From assembly GCA_013416485.1 (NCBI GenBank), contig JACCEO010000001.1:264891-328890 (forward strand): a stretch of DNA of 64,000 nucleotides, in the 5' to 3' direction. This stretch comes from Alcaligenaceae bacterium (lineage in GTDB: Bacteria; Pseudomonadota; Gammaproteobacteria; Burkholderiales; Burkholderiaceae_B). The notes under the pieces were generated by a model. It searched no databases. It was not told where the DNA came from and worked only from the letters and a program-made list of their open reading frames with translations. A program made the position numbers and the translations under genes. Position 1 is the stretch's first letter. Every line of letters starts with the position of its first letter. Positions 8,941 through 19,878 of the stretch are shown in pieces.

Positions 8941-10086
8941 TTATAGCAGTTGGGTTTGTCGCCGCTGGTAACGGCCATCAGGTAACTGTGTGATGTGGTC
9001 GGTCAGCTCAAGCTGTAGCAGCATGGCTTGTAGGGTTCCAGTGTCTAGGGTAGTGCGTTGTTGCAAGGTGTTGACGTCTACCGGGTCATGGCCCAATGCG
9101 TTCATTAAGGTGATGTGATCTGGGTCACCACTGGCCACTTTTAAGGCTTGAGTAGTTTCCGGAATAGGTGACGGCACCGCAGCGTCTTGGGGAAAGCCAA
9201 GTTCGTCACTGATGTCTTGAGCCGATTCGACCAGCTTGGCCCCTTGGCGTATCAGGGCATGGCAGCCACGCGACAGCGGTGAATGTATGGATCCGGGGAT
9301 GGCAAAGACCTCACGCCCCATATCGGACGCCATTCTGGCAGTGATTAAGGATCCGCTTTGGCGGGCAGCTTCTACCACGAGTACGCCTTTGGAGAGGCCT
9401 GCAACGATGCGGTTGCGTTTGGGAAATTGCCAGGGTAGGGCACGTGTGCCTAGTGGAAACTCTGATAGCAATAGGCCATGTTCGGCAATCTGGTGGGCTA
9501 GTGAGCGGTTACGCGCAGGATAAACAATGTCCATACCGGTGCCCATGACGGCAATGGTAGAGCCCACCTCCCCTACGGATAGTGCCCCTTGGTGGGCTGC
9601 GGTGTCTATACCTAGCGCCAAACCGCTGACTATGCACCAGCCTTTAGCAGCCAGGTGCTTGGCAAAGGCCTGGGCGTTGTCTGTGCCTGCTGGCGTGGCG
9701 CTACGTGCACCAACAACAGCCAAGGCAGGACGTTGTAGGGCGGTTAAATTGCCATTGGCATATAGGACCAGAGGCGGGTCGTGAATATCCAGTAATGTCG
9801 CTGGATACGCAGGGTCGGCCAAGGTTAGCAGGTGGTGACGTGGGTTTTGTAGCCATTCCAAAGTGCTAGCTATGGTGTCCTGTATTTGCGCTGTGGGTGC
9901 TGCCCTAAGTTGACGAGCCAAATCCGAGGGCAAGTATTTCTGCAAAGCGCTGGTGGATAAGGCGTAGATATCCTGGGGCAAACCCACAGCCGCCAGCAGC
10001 TTACGGGCTAGCGCAGGCCCCAGGTCGGGTTCTAGCGATAACCGTATCCAGGCGGTGACTTCTTCGGTGGGTAATCGGGTGCTCAT
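8941..10086 (-). CDS. dprA: DNA-processing protein DprA (Smf)
   Basis: DprA loads RecA on incoming single-stranded DNA during natural transformation. The Rossmann-like core is visible (VVGARSATPAG, SGLALGIDTAAHQGAL, GTGMDIVYPARN, FPKRNRIVAGLS, MGREVFAIPGS), followed by a C-terminal winged-helix region. I chose the ATG at 10086 (protein starts MSTRLPTEEV, 381 residues) because the open frame upstream of it is not conserved-looking sequence. The gene is divergent from def. Confidence 0.92.
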   Translation of the reverse strand: MSTRLPTEEVTAWIRLSLEPDLGPALARKLLAAVGLPQDIYALSTSALQKYLPSDLARQLRAAPTAQIQDTIASTLEWLQNPRHHLLTLADPAYPATLLDIHDPPLVLYANGNLTALQRPALAVVGARSATPAGTDNAQAFAKHLAAKGWCIVSGLALGIDTAAHQGALSVGEVGSTIAVMGTGMDIVYPARNRSLAHQIAEHGLLLSEFPLGTRALPWQFPKRNRIVAGLSKGVLVVEAARQSGSLITARMASDMGREVFAIPGSIHSPLSRGCHALIRQGAKLVESAQDISDELGFPQDAAVPSPIPETTQALKVASGDPDHITLMNALGHDPVDVNTLQQRTTLDTGTLQAMLLQLELTDHITQLPDGRYQRRQTQLL

Positions 10087-10240
10087 GCCTAAGTGTGACA
10101 CAGTGCCAAGAAAATATGGGGTGGACGGGGCGTAATTGTCATTGTGAAAACAAGATCTTGCACAGCGTAAGGGTATGGAAAAAGTCCTATTTGCATTATC
10201 ATAGAGGTTTACGGTACAGGGTTTTCCCGCAAGTTTTTTT

Positions 10241-10753
10241 ATGGCTTTACTTCCTATTCTTAAATACCCCGATCCACGCTTGCACAAGGTTGCAGTACCT
10301 GTGGCTCAGGTAGATGATCGCATCCGTCAGTTAGTGCGCGACATGGCTGAAACCATGTATGCAGCGCCAGGTGTGGGTTTGGCGGCGACTCAGGTCGATG
10401 TCCACGAACGTGTGGTGGTGATAGACGTCTCCGAAGACGGTGACGACCTGCTGGTGTTGATCAATCCGGAAATCACCTGGAAAAGCGACGAACTTATCGT
10501 TTTTGAAGAAGGCTGTTTGTCCGTTCCCGGTGTGTATGACGACGTCGAGCGTGCCGCAGAAGTCAAGGTCACGGCATTAAATGAACAGGGCCAGCGCTAC
10601 GAACTGGAAGCCGATGGCCTCTTGGCAGTCTGCATACAGCACGAACTAGACCATTTGCTAGGCAAAGTCTTTGTGGAGTACCTATCCCAACTCAAGCAAA
10701 CCCGCTTGAAGTCGCGTATTAAAAAACAAGAACGCGACGCCCTGAAAGCCTGA
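10241..10753 (+). CDS. def: peptide deformylase
   Basis: It removes the formyl group from new polypeptides. All three signature motifs of the family are present in the 170 residues: [17 protein letters not shown] (metal Cys) and QHELDHL (metal His pair with catalytic Glu). It is followed at 123 bp by fmt, which adds the formyl group to initiator tRNA, the classical def-fmt pairing. Confidence 0.97.
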   Translation: MALLPILKYPDPRLHKVAVPVAQVDDRIRQLVRDMAETMYAAPGVGLAATQVDVHERVVVIDVSEDGDDLLVLINPEITWKSDELIVFEEGCLSVPGVYDDVERAAEVKVTALNEQGQRYELEADGLLAVCIQHELDHLLGKVFVEYLSQLKQTRLKSRIKKQERDALKA

Positions 10754-10876
10754 TTCCGTCATAGTGCTATATAAGGCCAAGTCGTAGGCGTATCGTTGGC
10801 GTCCGCATTTTCTGTGCGGGCTTGTGGCGCGGCACTTGGTATCATGGACAGCTGTTTCTTTTGAATTGGCTATGCT

Positions 10877-11818
10877 ATGCGTATTGTTTTTGCTGGAACC
10901 CCCGAGTTTGCCCGATTGGCTTTGCAGGCTTTGCTGGATGCCGGGCACGATGTGCCTTTGGTCTTGACCCAGCCTGATCGGCCTTCGGGACGTGGGCTAA
11001 AACTGACGCCTAGCCCGGTTAAGCAGGCGGCTCTGGATGCCGGTATCCCAGTAGCACAGCCGCGTAGTCTGCGCCTAGATGGTAAATATCCCGATGATGC
11101 GCAGTCTGCTCAACACGCCCTAGAAGCAGCCGCTCCTGATTTACTGGTCGTAGCGGCCTATGGCCTGATCCTACCCGAATGGGTGTTGTCCTTACCTAGG
11201 TACGGTTGTTTTAATATTCATGCCAGCTTGCTGCCGCGTTGGCGCGGTGCAGCCCCTATACAGCGGGCCATACAGGCGGGCGATGCCGACACTGGCGTCA
11301 CCATTATGATGATGGATCAGGGCCTGGACACAGGTGCTATGTTGGCCACCCATGTGTTGCCCATTACCACCGAGCACACTGCAGCCAGCTTGCATGATGA
11401 CTTGGCAAGTTTGGGGGCTCAGGCCATCGTTCAGGCCATTGCCGACCTGAAAAGGGGAGTCTTGATGGCCCAGCCTCAACCTGATGAGGGCGTGACTTAT
11501 GCCGAAAAACTGGATAAAGCCGAAGCCCCTTTGGACTTCCAACAGCCAGCAGTCGATTTGGCGCGCAGGATACGGGCATTTGATCCTGTACCTGGTTCTA
11601 CTATGGTGTTACCTGGTTTGGATCAACCCATTAAAGTATGGCGAGCCCAAGCCTTAGACACACCATCGGATTTACCTGTAGGTACGGTAGTCGCCAGTAG
11701 TGCGGCAGGTATTGATATCGCTACGGGACTAGGCACTTTGCGTTTGCTTGAACTTCAAAAGGCAGGCGGTAAGCGCCAACCCGTCGCCGCTTTTGTACAA
11801 GGCTGGGCGCATCCTTAG
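10877..11818 (+). CDS. fmt: methionyl-tRNA formyltransferase
   Basis: Formylates Met-tRNAi using 10-formyl-tetrahydrofolate. The N-terminal formyltransferase domain starts [11 protein letters not shown] and contains the folate/catalytic segment [16 protein letters not shown]. The smaller C-terminal OB-like domain follows near residue 205. The length of 313 is typical. It is paired with def upstream and convergent with the kynurenine genes. Confidence 0.96.
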   Translation: MRIVFAGTPEFARLALQALLDAGHDVPLVLTQPDRPSGRGLKLTPSPVKQAALDAGIPVAQPRSLRLDGKYPDDAQSAQHALEAAAPDLLVVAAYGLILPEWVLSLPRYGCFNIHASLLPRWRGAAPIQRAIQAGDADTGVTIMMMDQGLDTGAMLATHVLPITTEHTAASLHDDLASLGAQAIVQAIADLKRGVLMAQPQPDEGVTYAEKLDKAEAPLDFQQPAVDLARRIRAFDPVPGSTMVLPGLDQPIKVWRAQALDTPSDLPVGTVVASSAAGIDIATGLGTLRLLELQKAGGKRQPVAAFVQGWAHP

Positions 11819-11839
11819 TCTAAGGGTAGCGACTTTGGT

Positions 11840-12688
11840 TTACAGGTCAGTGCGTAGTCGCCATAGTTCAGGAAATAGAACCACATCCAACATTTTGCGT
11901 AAATACGCGACGCCAGACGTGCCACCAGTACCACGCTTGAAGCCTATGATGCGCTCTACCGTGGTGACATGACGAAAACGCCATAGGCGAAACGCGTCTT
12001 CTAAGTCGGTTAGCTTTTCACCTAGCTGGTACAGATCCCAATAGGTTTTGGGATCACGGTACACGATCAGCCAGGCGGCCTCTACGCCGTCGCTGACTTG
12101 GTAGGGCAGGCGCCAGTCGCGCTCTAGGTGGTCTTGTGGCACGGGTAGACCCTGGCGGGCCATTAAGCGTAGGGCTTCGTCATACAGCGAAGGCGCCTCG
12201 AAGGCTGCTTGCACCTGAGCTAACAGGTCCGCCCTGTGGTTGTGGGGTTTCAGCATGGCGGCGTTTTTGTTGCCCAAGCGGAACTCAATCTCACGGTATT
12301 GGTAGCTTTGGAAACCACTAGAGCGAGCCAGGTATGGGCGTACCGCAGAATATTCTGGAGGCGTCATGGTGGCCAGTACGCTCCAAGCTTGTACTAATTG
12401 TTCCATGATGCGGCTTACCCTTGCCAGCATTTTGAATGTGGTTTGCAGGTCGTCGTTAGCCAGCTTGTGTATGGCAGCAGTCATTTCGTGCAGCATCAGC
12501 TTCATCCACAATTCGCTGGTTTGGTGCTGAATAATGAACAGCATTTCATTGTGGTCGGGCGAGAGGGGGTGTTGTGCATGCAGGATGTCATCCAGATGCA
12601 GGTATTCACCGTATGTCATGTCGTGCGAAAAATCTAGCTGAGCGCCTTCGTCGTGCACGATGTCTTCGGGTTTGTGTGAATTCGGCAT
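11840..12688 (-). CDS. kynA: tryptophan 2,3-dioxygenase
   Basis: Haem enzyme that opens the indole ring of tryptophan to N-formylkynurenine. The segments [32 protein letters not shown] and [14 protein letters not shown] (haem/substrate pocket) and [18 protein letters not shown] loop residues near the C-terminus are all seen. I chose the ATG at 12688 (MPNSHKPED, 282 residues), which falls 19 bp after the kynB stop. A longer open frame would overlap kynB. It forms an operon with kynB. Confidence 0.93.
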   Translation of the reverse strand: MPNSHKPEDIVHDEGAQLDFSHDMTYGEYLHLDDILHAQHPLSPDHNEMLFIIQHQTSELWMKLMLHEMTAAIHKLANDDLQTTFKMLARVSRIMEQLVQAWSVLATMTPPEYSAVRPYLARSSGFQSYQYREIEFRLGNKNAAMLKPHNHRADLLAQVQAAFEAPSLYDEALRLMARQGLPVPQDHLERDWRLPYQVSDGVEAAWLIVYRDPKTYWDLYQLGEKLTDLEDAFRLWRFRHVTTVERIIGFKRGTGGTSGVAYLRKMLDVVLFPELWRLRTDL

Positions 12689-12707
12689 GGTTTGACCATA
12701 AATAGTG

Positions 12708-13334
12708 TTACTTACGTAATATGGCGCGTACTGGGCTAGCATCTGCCTCGATTAAGTTCAGAGGTAGGGCGATGAGTTCATAATCGCCTTCAGGCACATG
12801 ATCTAGGCGCAGGTTTTCCAGGACGCGTATATCCAGGCGCAATATGGCGTGATGGCTATCCAGTGTTTTGCTGGTGGCCGGATCTATGCTGGGTGTATCC
12901 AGCCCGATCAGGGTCACGCCCAGGGTGGCCAGCCACTCTATGGTCTGTGGTGCGTAGGCGGTGAAATCATTGGTCCACCAAGGGTCTGGTGCATACTGCG
13001 AAGTGCGTACCAGGACGCGGGTGGGTAAGTCATTGGTAGCGTGCTGCAGGTGTTCGGGCAATATCAGGGGGCCGCAGTGAAACGCGTGTATGACGCGACA
13101 AGGCCCTAGAAAAGGTTCCAAAGGAAGCTGGCCTATAGATGGCCCACCTGCGGCATAGTGCAAAGGTGCATCGGCATGCGCCCCTATGTGGGGCGACATA
13201 CGGATGGCACTAACATTCACAGGGCAGTCAGGCCCTAGGCTCCAGGTCCATTCTTGGGAATAGGAGGCGTCGCCAGGGAAGACTGGGCTGGCAGCCGACA
13301 CTGGCGGCGATATATCCCAAAGCTGTTGTTGCAT
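12708..13334 (-). CDS. kynB: kynurenine formamidase (arylformamidase)
   Basis: Hydrolyses N-formylkynurenine to kynurenine and formate, the step after KynA. The 208-residue protein is of the cyclase family, with the metal motif [12 protein letters not shown]. The substrate-pocket segments ([15 protein letters not shown] and TLDSHHAIL) are also present. kynBA occur without kynU nearby, so the route to anthranilate is not complete in this window. Confidence 0.92.
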   Translation of the reverse strand: MQQQLWDISPPVSAASPVFPGDASYSQEWTWSLGPDCPVNVSAIRMSPHIGAHADAPLHYAAGGPSIGQLPLEPFLGPCRVIHAFHCGPLILPEHLQHATNDLPTRVLVRTSQYAPDPWWTNDFTAYAPQTIEWLATLGVTLIGLDTPSIDPATSKTLDSHHAILRLDIRVLENLRLDHVPEGDYELIALPLNLIEADASPVRAILRK

Positions 13335-13367
13335 GATCTTCCCTAGCTAAGCAATCCGATAAAACGA

Positions 13368-14693
13368 CTACGGTGTTGCTATGACGTCCCCGTATAAGTC
13401 ATATTCGTCTGAATCGGTGACCTTGACCCTGACCATATCCCCTGGTGCCAGTGTGTGTGGACTATTCACAAAGACATTACCGTCAATTTCAGGGGCGTCG
13501 GCACTGGAACGTCCTATGGGGCCGTCCTCGTCGACTTCGTCGATTAGTACGTCTATTTCCCGACCGATTTTGGCAGCCAGGCGTTGGGTGGAGATGGCTT
13601 GTTGGTGTGCCATGAAGCGATCCCAACGTTCTTGTTTGACCTCGTCAGGGACGTGATCGGAGAGTTCGTTGGCGCGTGCTCCAGTAACGGGTGAGTACTG
13701 GAAACAGCCGACTCGGTCCAGCTGAGCTTCGGACATCCAGTCCAGCAGGTATTGGAAGTCGTCTTCGGTTTCACCGGGGAAACCCACGATAAAGGTAGAG
13801 CGCAATGTCAGGTCGGGACAGGCTTCACGCCAGTTTTTAATGCGTGCCAGGGTACGGTCTTCAAAGGCCGGACGTTTCATGGCTTTCAGAATACGCGGAC
13901 TGGCGTGCTGAAAGGGAATGTCCAGGTAAGGCAAAATTTTGCCATCGGCCATTAGAGGGATGACTTCGTCAACATGAGGGTAGGGGTACACGTAGTGCAA
14001 CCTGACCCAAGCGCCGAATTCGCCCAAGGCTTGTGATAGTTGTGTTAAATGAGTCTTGATGGGGCGACCATTCCAGAACCCACTACGGAACTTGACGTCT
14101 ACGCCGTAGGCACTGGTGTCTTGGGAGATAACCAGCAATTCCTTAACGCCAGCCTTGACCAGACGTTCGGCTTCGCCCATGACATCGCCTATGGGACGGC
14201 TAACTAGTTTGCCGCGCATGGACGGAATAATGCAGAAGCTGCAACTGTGGTTACAGCCTTCAGAGATTTTCAGGTACGCGTAATGACGCGGTGTCAGCTT
14301 AATGCCTTGCGGTGGCACCAGGTCGATATAAGGGTCGTGATGGATATTGGGCGGGGCTGCTTCGTGGACCGCACGTACGACTTGTTCGTATTGCTGTGGG
14401 CCGGTAACGGCCAATACCGCAGGGTGGACGTCGCGTATTACGGCTTCTTCGACACCCATGCAACCGGTAACAATGACCTTGCCGTTTTCTGCCAAGGCTT
14501 CGCCTATGGCATCTAGCGATTCAGCTTTGGCGCTGTCTATAAAGCCGCAGGTGTTTACAACCACTACGTCTGCGCCTTCATAATCAGGCGAAATCAGGTA
14601 GCCTTCGGTACGCAATTGCGTCAGTATGCGTTCGGAGTCAACCAGCGCTTTGGGACAACCCAGGCTGACGAAGCCGACTTTTGGGGAACTCAT
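13368..14693 (-). CDS. rimO: ribosomal protein uS12 methylthiotransferase
   Basis: Radical-SAM enzyme that methylthiolates Asp89 of ribosomal protein S12. The order is an N-terminal UPF0004 domain with three iron-sulfur cysteines, the radical SAM motif [11 protein letters not shown], and a C-terminal TRAM domain. The length of 441 is normal. It starts 63 bp before the divergent rsmB start chosen here. Confidence 0.96.
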   Translation of the reverse strand: MSSPKVGFVSLGCPKALVDSERILTQLRTEGYLISPDYEGADVVVVNTCGFIDSAKAESLDAIGEALAENGKVIVTGCMGVEEAVIRDVHPAVLAVTGPQQYEQVVRAVHEAAPPNIHHDPYIDLVPPQGIKLTPRHYAYLKISEGCNHSCSFCIIPSMRGKLVSRPIGDVMGEAERLVKAGVKELLVISQDTSAYGVDVKFRSGFWNGRPIKTHLTQLSQALGEFGAWVRLHYVYPYPHVDEVIPLMADGKILPYLDIPFQHASPRILKAMKRPAFEDRTLARIKNWREACPDLTLRSTFIVGFPGETEDDFQYLLDWMSEAQLDRVGCFQYSPVTGARANELSDHVPDEVKQERWDRFMAHQQAISTQRLAAKIGREIDVLIDEVDEDGPIGRSSADAPEIDGNVFVNSPHTLAPGDMVRVKVTDSDEYDLYGDVIATP

Positions 14694-14756
14694 GGGGACC
14701 TCATAATGCCTTATGGCACGGAAAAGAAAGAGATTTTACCGCGTATGTGGGTGATA

Positions 14757-16163
14757 ATGCCCGAAACCTTTTTTCGGATGTCTGAAATTACTAATACCTT
14801 ATCTTCATCGACCTCGCGTGTGGCCCTAAGCGAGACCCTAATGGCCAGCGCCCGCAATGTGCAGGCCGTGTTGGCGGGCCAGTCCTTATCCGAGAGCCTG
14901 GCGGCGACACCGGCACCTTTGCGTGCGGCTACCCAGGCCATCAGTTTTCACGTGATGCGCCGTCTGGGTCTGGCTAGGGAAGTTAAAAATTTGCTGGTGG
15001 CCAGGCCCCCAGATTACCCCTTGTTTGATGCCTTGTTGTTAGTGAGCTTGGCCTTGTTGGACACGGCTGTCGAACATGCCGATGATATCGGGGTACAAGT
15101 GCGTCGTGGGGACTTGCCTTTATATGCCGCACATACGCTGGTGGATCAAGCCGTTACTGCCGTGGCGACTGAACGCAAGATGGTGCCTTTGAAGGGCTTG
15201 TTAAATGGTGTGTTACGTACGTTTTTACGCGAACGCGACGCCGTACTCAAAGAAGCCCGAAAAAACCCCGAGGCAGTTTGGAATTTTCCTAAATGGTGGA
15301 TAGCCCATGTGCGTCGCGCCTGGCCACAGCAGTGGCAGGAGATCTTGACCATATCCAACCGCCCTGCGCCCATGACCTTAAGGGTCAATACACGGCGTGT
15401 GAGCATTCAGGATTTACAGACTGAATTTGAACAAGCTGGTATAGAAACTATACAGTCATCAGACCATAGCTTGGTGCTGGCTGCAGCGCGCCCTGTGTAC
15501 CAAATTCCCGGTTTTGACGATGGGGTGTGGTCAGTACAAGGTTTGGCCGCTCAGTATGCTGGTATCGTGTTGCCGCTGGCTGATGGCATGCGGGTGTTAG
15601 ATGCCTGCGCAGCCCCTGGCGGGAAAACTGCCCACATGTTGGAACAAGCGGACCTGGGTATGCTGCTGGCCTTGGATACCGATGGCGATCGTTTGCACAA
15701 GGTCCGTGAAAATTTGCTGCGTTTACAGCTGGATGGCCCGCATGTGGGCTTGCAACGAGCTGATGCCGCCAACGTGGCCTCGTGGTGGGATGGCATACCC
15801 TTTGATGCTGTGCTGGCCGATGTGCCTTGTACAGCATCGGGCATAGTACGCCGTCACCCTGATATCCGCTGGCTACGTCGCGAAGCCGATATTGCCAAAA
15901 CGGCAGCGTTACAGGCCAAAATTGTTGATGGCTTATGGACTACTGTCGCGCCAGGCGGGCATTTGCTCTATGTAACTTGTTCGATCTTCCCCCAAGAGGG
16001 CGAGCAGCAGGCGGTGCAGTTTATGCGTCGTCACCCGGATGCCGTGCGTTTACCTGCGCCAGGTCAGCTACTGCCATTGGGTAATGATGCGCCGCCTGAG
16101 ACGTCGTCCGACGCAGTGTACAGCGACGGCTTTTTCTACGCCCTGTTTGCCAAGCCGCAATAA
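14757..16163 (+). CDS. rsmB: 16S rRNA (cytosine-967-C5)-methyltransferase
   Basis: An N-terminal NusB-like RNA-binding domain (ASARNVQAVLAGQSL) precedes a SAM methyltransferase domain with VLDACAAPGGKTAHM, the ADVPCTASGIVRRHPDI motif (catalytic Cys) and the second Cys in YVTCSIFPQEGE. The open frame runs further upstream. I prefer the ATG at 14757, preceded by GGTGA. ATGs at 14706 and 14778 are alternatives, and homologues usually begin close to the VALSETLMASARN segment. It heads the rsmB-DUF4390-ntrYX series. Confidence 0.9.
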   Translation: MPETFFRMSEITNTLSSSTSRVALSETLMASARNVQAVLAGQSLSESLAATPAPLRAATQAISFHVMRRLGLAREVKNLLVARPPDYPLFDALLLVSLALLDTAVEHADDIGVQVRRGDLPLYAAHTLVDQAVTAVATERKMVPLKGLLNGVLRTFLRERDAVLKEARKNPEAVWNFPKWWIAHVRRAWPQQWQEILTISNRPAPMTLRVNTRRVSIQDLQTEFEQAGIETIQSSDHSLVLAAARPVYQIPGFDDGVWSVQGLAAQYAGIVLPLADGMRVLDACAAPGGKTAHMLEQADLGMLLALDTDGDRLHKVRENLLRLQLDGPHVGLQRADAANVASWWDGIPFDAVLADVPCTASGIVRRHPDIRWLRREADIAKTAALQAKIVDGLWTTVAPGGHLLYVTCSIFPQEGEQQAVQFMRRHPDAVRLPAPGQLLPLGNDAPPETSSDAVYSDGFFYALFAKPQ

Positions 16164-16214
16164 GCCATTCAAAATAGTTGCTCTCTTGGTTTGTTGGTAT
16201 ATGAATCGATACAA

Positions 16215-16790
16215 ATGCTACGACTTTTATTTGTTGCTGTAGCTTGTTTGTTTTTGACCGTACTGGCCCCGGCCAGTATGGCCTTGACGGGCGACCAGGT
16301 TACGCGCATTGAACCCGTGCTGCAGGATGGGCGTTTGCATATTGATGCTGACATTCAGATGACGCTGTCACCTGAGTTACGTCATATGGCGGGGCGCGGT
16401 ATACCTATTTACTTTACTGCGGACCTGGAAATTGTTTCCAAACGCTGGTGGTGGTTCAACAAGGTCGTGGTCGATGAACAGCAGACATGGCGTATTGTGT
16501 ATAACGCCTTGACACGCCAGTGGCGGGTAGGTACTGGTGACCTTTCTTTACCCGAGGCGTCGCTGGACGATGCCTTATCGTTGGTGCGTCATATTCGTGG
16601 TTGGGCCGTTGCCAATGTGGCTGACTTGGATCCAGATGAAGTCTACGAAGGTCGTTTACGTTTGCGCCTGGATACATCAATGCTGGCGCGCCCCTTTCAA
16701 ATCGATGCTCTTAATAGCAGTGCCTGGTCGCTGACCACCCCATGGAAAAACTTCACTTTCTCCGTCTCCGTCACCGAGCCCCAGCCTTGA
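16215..16790 (+). CDS. DUF4390 domain protein, exported
   Basis: The protein (about 191 residues from the chosen ATG) begins with a signal peptide (LLFVAVACLFLTVLAP) and continues as a beta-rich soluble domain (YFTADLEIVSKRWWWFNKVV). The gene sits between rsmB and ntrY as in many betaproteobacteria, which is the main reason for the DUF4390 assignment. Its 3' end overlaps ntrY by 49 bp, suggesting translational coupling. Its biochemical role is unknown. Confidence 0.8.
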   Translation: MLRLLFVAVACLFLTVLAPASMALTGDQVTRIEPVLQDGRLHIDADIQMTLSPELRHMAGRGIPIYFTADLEIVSKRWWWFNKVVVDEQQTWRIVYNALTRQWRVGTGDLSLPEASLDDALSLVRHIRGWAVANVADLDPDEVYEGRLRLRLDTSMLARPFQIDALNSSAWSLTTPWKNFTFSVSVTEPQP

Positions 16791-19168
16791 TACTGTGGGG
16801 CTTACGGGCTGCCTTGGCCATAGCTGCGGGCAGTGCCGTGGCTTTGTTGGGGCTGTTGGTATGGTCTACCGGTAATGCCTCGCGTTACGCTCAGCAATAT
16901 GACATCTTGTTAATCCTTAACGGGGTGTTGGCAGCGGCGCTGGTGGTGTGGGTGGTGGCTTTGTCCGCACGCTTGCTACGCCAGATCCGGCGCCGGCAGT
17001 TTGGTGCGCGTTTAACAGCGCGGTTTGCTTTGTTTTTTACCTTAATAGGCATATTGCCGGGTGCACTGATCTATGTACTGTCTGTGCAGTTCATGTCGCG
17101 CTCCATTGAGTCCTGGTTCAACGTTAGGGTAGATAGTGCCCTAGAGGCGGGCTTGAACTTGGGGCGTGCTGCATTAGATACCCAGTTGGGTGAGCTGAAT
17201 ATACGCGCTAAAAACATGGCGGTGCAGTTGGGCCGTGTCAGTGACGCAGATATGGGGATGATAATCACTGGTCTGCGCGAAACTGGGGGGGTATCAGAGG
17301 CTATGGTCTTCACCGGCAATGGCCGTTTAGTGGCGTTTTCATCATCGACATTTGGCCAACTGCTGCCCGACATGCCACCACCTAACGTAATGAATCAGCT
17401 TAGGGTGTCGCGTTTGTATTCGGCTGCTGAAACCAATGATGCGGTGGCAGCGCCTGTGGAGCTGACCCCTGGGGATAGCGCTGTTAGCCAGCCTGCACCA
17501 CCTACTATTGATCCTGATGGCCTGAAGTTGCGTGTGGTGTTGCCCGTTAGTACACCCGACCGTATTTCCGCCACGCTGGGGGTGGCGCCCGATACTCGTT
17601 GGTTGCAGGTAATACAGCCAGTCCCTGATCAAATTGCACGCAATGCCAATCAGGTTCAGGAAGGCTTTCGTGATTACCAGGAATTGGCCTTGTCGCGTAT
17701 GGGGCTGCGCAAGTTGTATGGCATCACCCTGACATTGGCCTTGATACTTGCTGTGTTTGCCGCTGTGGTGGCGGCATTAGCGGTGTCGCGTCGCTTGGTT
17801 CGCCCTTTATTGCGCTTGGCAGCAGGGACCCAGGCTGTTGGTGTGGGGGATTTCCGCCCCCTGCCTGAACCCCCTGAAAAGGACGAGGTTGGTCAGTTAA
17901 CACGCTCTTTTAATGCCATGACGCGCCAATTAGGCGAAGCGCGTCATATGGTAGAGAACAACCGTCAGCAACTTGAGCAGTCCAATGTTTACCTAGAGTC
18001 GGTACTAAGCAATCTGTCATCTGGGGTGCTGGTATTTGATGAACGCTTTCGTGTCACCATGTTTAACCAAGGAGCGCAAAGCATATTGCATGTGGACTTA
18101 CGTCAGGTCAAAGGCAGGCCGTTGGAAACGGTCGATGGCGCATTGACATTGGCACAGCGCATACGCGACGCGTTCTCGGAGCATCAGGCGGTGGGGTCCG
18201 AACGCCCGTATTGGCAGCAACAGTTTGAAGTGGAACTGGAGGCGGCATGCGACGGTGCAATCCAAAAACACGAAGTGACTTTGCTAGCGCGTGGGACTCA
18301 TTTGAAGGTTGATGGGCGAGGTAATGGGTATTTGGTTGTTTTTGATGATATCAGCGAAGTGATTTCTGCTAACCGGGCGGTAGCCTGGGGGGAAGTGGCC
18401 AGACGTCTGGCTCATGAAATTAAGAATCCGTTAACGCCCATACAGTTGTCGGCTGAACGCTTGGCCATGAAACTTGAAGGGCGTTTGAATGAGGCCGATG
18501 CTGCGCTGTTAGTCAGATCGACCAACACCATAATCAATCAGGTGGCTTCATTGAAACACATGGTGGATGACTTCCGTGAATACGCCCGAACGCCGCCAGC
18601 ACAGATGCAAGATCTTGACATCAATGAACTGATCGCAGATGTACTTACCCTGTACGGCTGGGACCCCATTGAGGGTACTGTCAGGGGCGACAGCAAAAGC
18701 GTTCCCATTGAAGTGCAGTTTGACGACGATATCCCCTTGATAGAGGGCGATGCGACACAATTGCGCCAAGTCATACATAATTTACTGGCCAATGCCTGCG
18801 ATGCCGCTACCCAAGACAGGGGGCCTGAAGAGGGCTGCGTTTATGTTCAAACGACTCGGACTCATGCGGGGGCAGATGACGACAGCGGTAATTTGGCAGT
18901 ACGCTTGACGGTGTCAGATAATGGACCTGGTTTTGGTCCTCAGGTGCTAAATCGTGTATTTGAGCCCTATGTAACAACCAAAGCGACGGGTACCGGGCTA
19001 GGTCTTGCTATAGTAAAGAAAATTATCGAGGAACACGGCGGTCGAATTGATGTGGCAAACCGACGTGAAGGGGGGGCACGGATTTCTATCCTATTGACCC
19101 GTTTGGCCCACCAAGCCAGCGCAGTAGACGCAAAGCCGCAAGCAAACGATAATGCTCAAAAAAGGTAG
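16742..19168 (+). CDS. ntrY: NtrY-family membrane sensor histidine kinase
   Basis: 808 residues. The N-terminal membrane region has several segments, with one more near residues 325-347, and is followed by a HAMP domain (RRLVRPLLRLAAGTQAVG). A PAS domain (YLESVLSNLSSGVLVFDE) leads to the phosphoacceptor helix EVARRLAHEIKNPLTPIQLS and an ATPase domain (NLLANACDA, DNGPGFG, GTGLGLAIVKKI). NtrY kinases respond to nitrogen and in some species to redox state. Its partner response regulator starts 11 bp downstream. Confidence 0.93.
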   Translation: MEKLHFLRLRHRAPALILWGLRAALAIAAGSAVALLGLLVWSTGNASRYAQQYDILLILNGVLAAALVVWVVALSARLLRQIRRRQFGARLTARFALFFTLIGILPGALIYVLSVQFMSRSIESWFNVRVDSALEAGLNLGRAALDTQLGELNIRAKNMAVQLGRVSDADMGMIITGLRETGGVSEAMVFTGNGRLVAFSSSTFGQLLPDMPPPNVMNQLRVSRLYSAAETNDAVAAPVELTPGDSAVSQPAPPTIDPDGLKLRVVLPVSTPDRISATLGVAPDTRWLQVIQPVPDQIARNANQVQEGFRDYQELALSRMGLRKLYGITLTLALILAVFAAVVAALAVSRRLVRPLLRLAAGTQAVGVGDFRPLPEPPEKDEVGQLTRSFNAMTRQLGEARHMVENNRQQLEQSNVYLESVLSNLSSGVLVFDERFRVTMFNQGAQSILHVDLRQVKGRPLETVDGALTLAQRIRDAFSEHQAVGSERPYWQQQFEVELEAACDGAIQKHEVTLLARGTHLKVDGRGNGYLVVFDDISEVISANRAVAWGEVARRLAHEIKNPLTPIQLSAERLAMKLEGRLNEADAALLVRSTNTIINQVASLKHMVDDFREYARTPPAQMQDLDINELIADVLTLYGWDPIEGTVRGDSKSVPIEVQFDDDIPLIEGDATQLRQVIHNLLANACDAATQDRGPEEGCVYVQTTRTHAGADDDSGNLAVRLTVSDNGPGFGPQVLNRVFEPYVTTKATGTGLGLAIVKKIIEEHGGRIDVANRREGGARISILLTRLAHQASAVDAKPQANDNAQKR

Positions 19169-19179
19169 GTGATACGAAT

Positions 19180-19878
19180 ATGGCCAGAATCCTGGTTGTC
19201 GATGACGAAGTAGGTATCCGTGAATTATTGTCCGAGATTCTTTACGATGAAGGACATACGGTAGAACTAGCAGAAAATGCTGCCCAAGCTAGGGCGGCGC
19301 GCCAGCGCACGCGGCCCGATCTAGTCTTGCTAGACATCTGGATGCCCGATACAGACGGCGTAAGCTTGCTCAAGGAATGGAGCGCACAGGGCTTGCTAGA
19401 CATGCCGGTTATCATGATGAGCGGACACGCAACGGTAGATACCGCGGTGGAGGCCACGCGCATAGGTGCGGTCGATTTCCTGGAAAAACCCATCACCTTG
19501 CAAAAGCTCCTGAAAACAGTGGCCGCTGGTTTGGCGCGTCCGGTGGTGTCGCAGGCACAATTGGCTGCGGCCCGTTTGCCAGCCGACCAACGAGATGCCA
19601 ACCTGCACCATCAGCAGCCACTGACGACTACAGGGCAGCAAGCCGGGCAGCAGTCTGTGGCTGAAGCCGCACCATCACCGTTGGCTAGTATCTCTTTTGA
19701 TCAGCCCTTGCGTGATGCCCGTGACGAATTCGAACGTATTTATTTCGAATATCACTTAATCCGCGAAAACAACAGCATGACGCGTGTGTCGGAAAAAACT
19801 GGCCTCGAGCGTACACACTTGTACCGCAAGCTCAAGCAACTGGGCATAGACTCTTTGCGTAAAAAGAACCAACAATGA
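19180..19878 (+). CDS. ntrX: NtrX-like response regulator, short form without AAA+ domain
   Basis: The receiver domain (residues 1-120) shows DDE, the phospho-Asp in LLDIWMPDTDG, Thr/Ser in MMSGH and Lys in LEKPI. A Gln/Ala-rich linker follows, and then a Fis-type helix-turn-helix (NSMTRVSEKTGLERTHLYRKL). At 232 residues it lacks the central sigma-54 AAA+ ATPase domain of classical NtrX, so it should act as an ordinary activator or repressor. The short form is, as I recall, common in Burkholderiales. Confidence 0.88.
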   Translation: MARILVVDDEVGIRELLSEILYDEGHTVELAENAAQARAARQRTRPDLVLLDIWMPDTDGVSLLKEWSAQGLLDMPVIMMSGHATVDTAVEATRIGAVDFLEKPITLQKLLKTVAAGLARPVVSQAQLAAARLPADQRDANLHHQQPLTTTGQQAGQQSVAEAAPSPLASISFDQPLRDARDEFERIYFEYHLIRENNSMTRVSEKTGLERTHLYRKLKQLGIDSLRKKNQQ

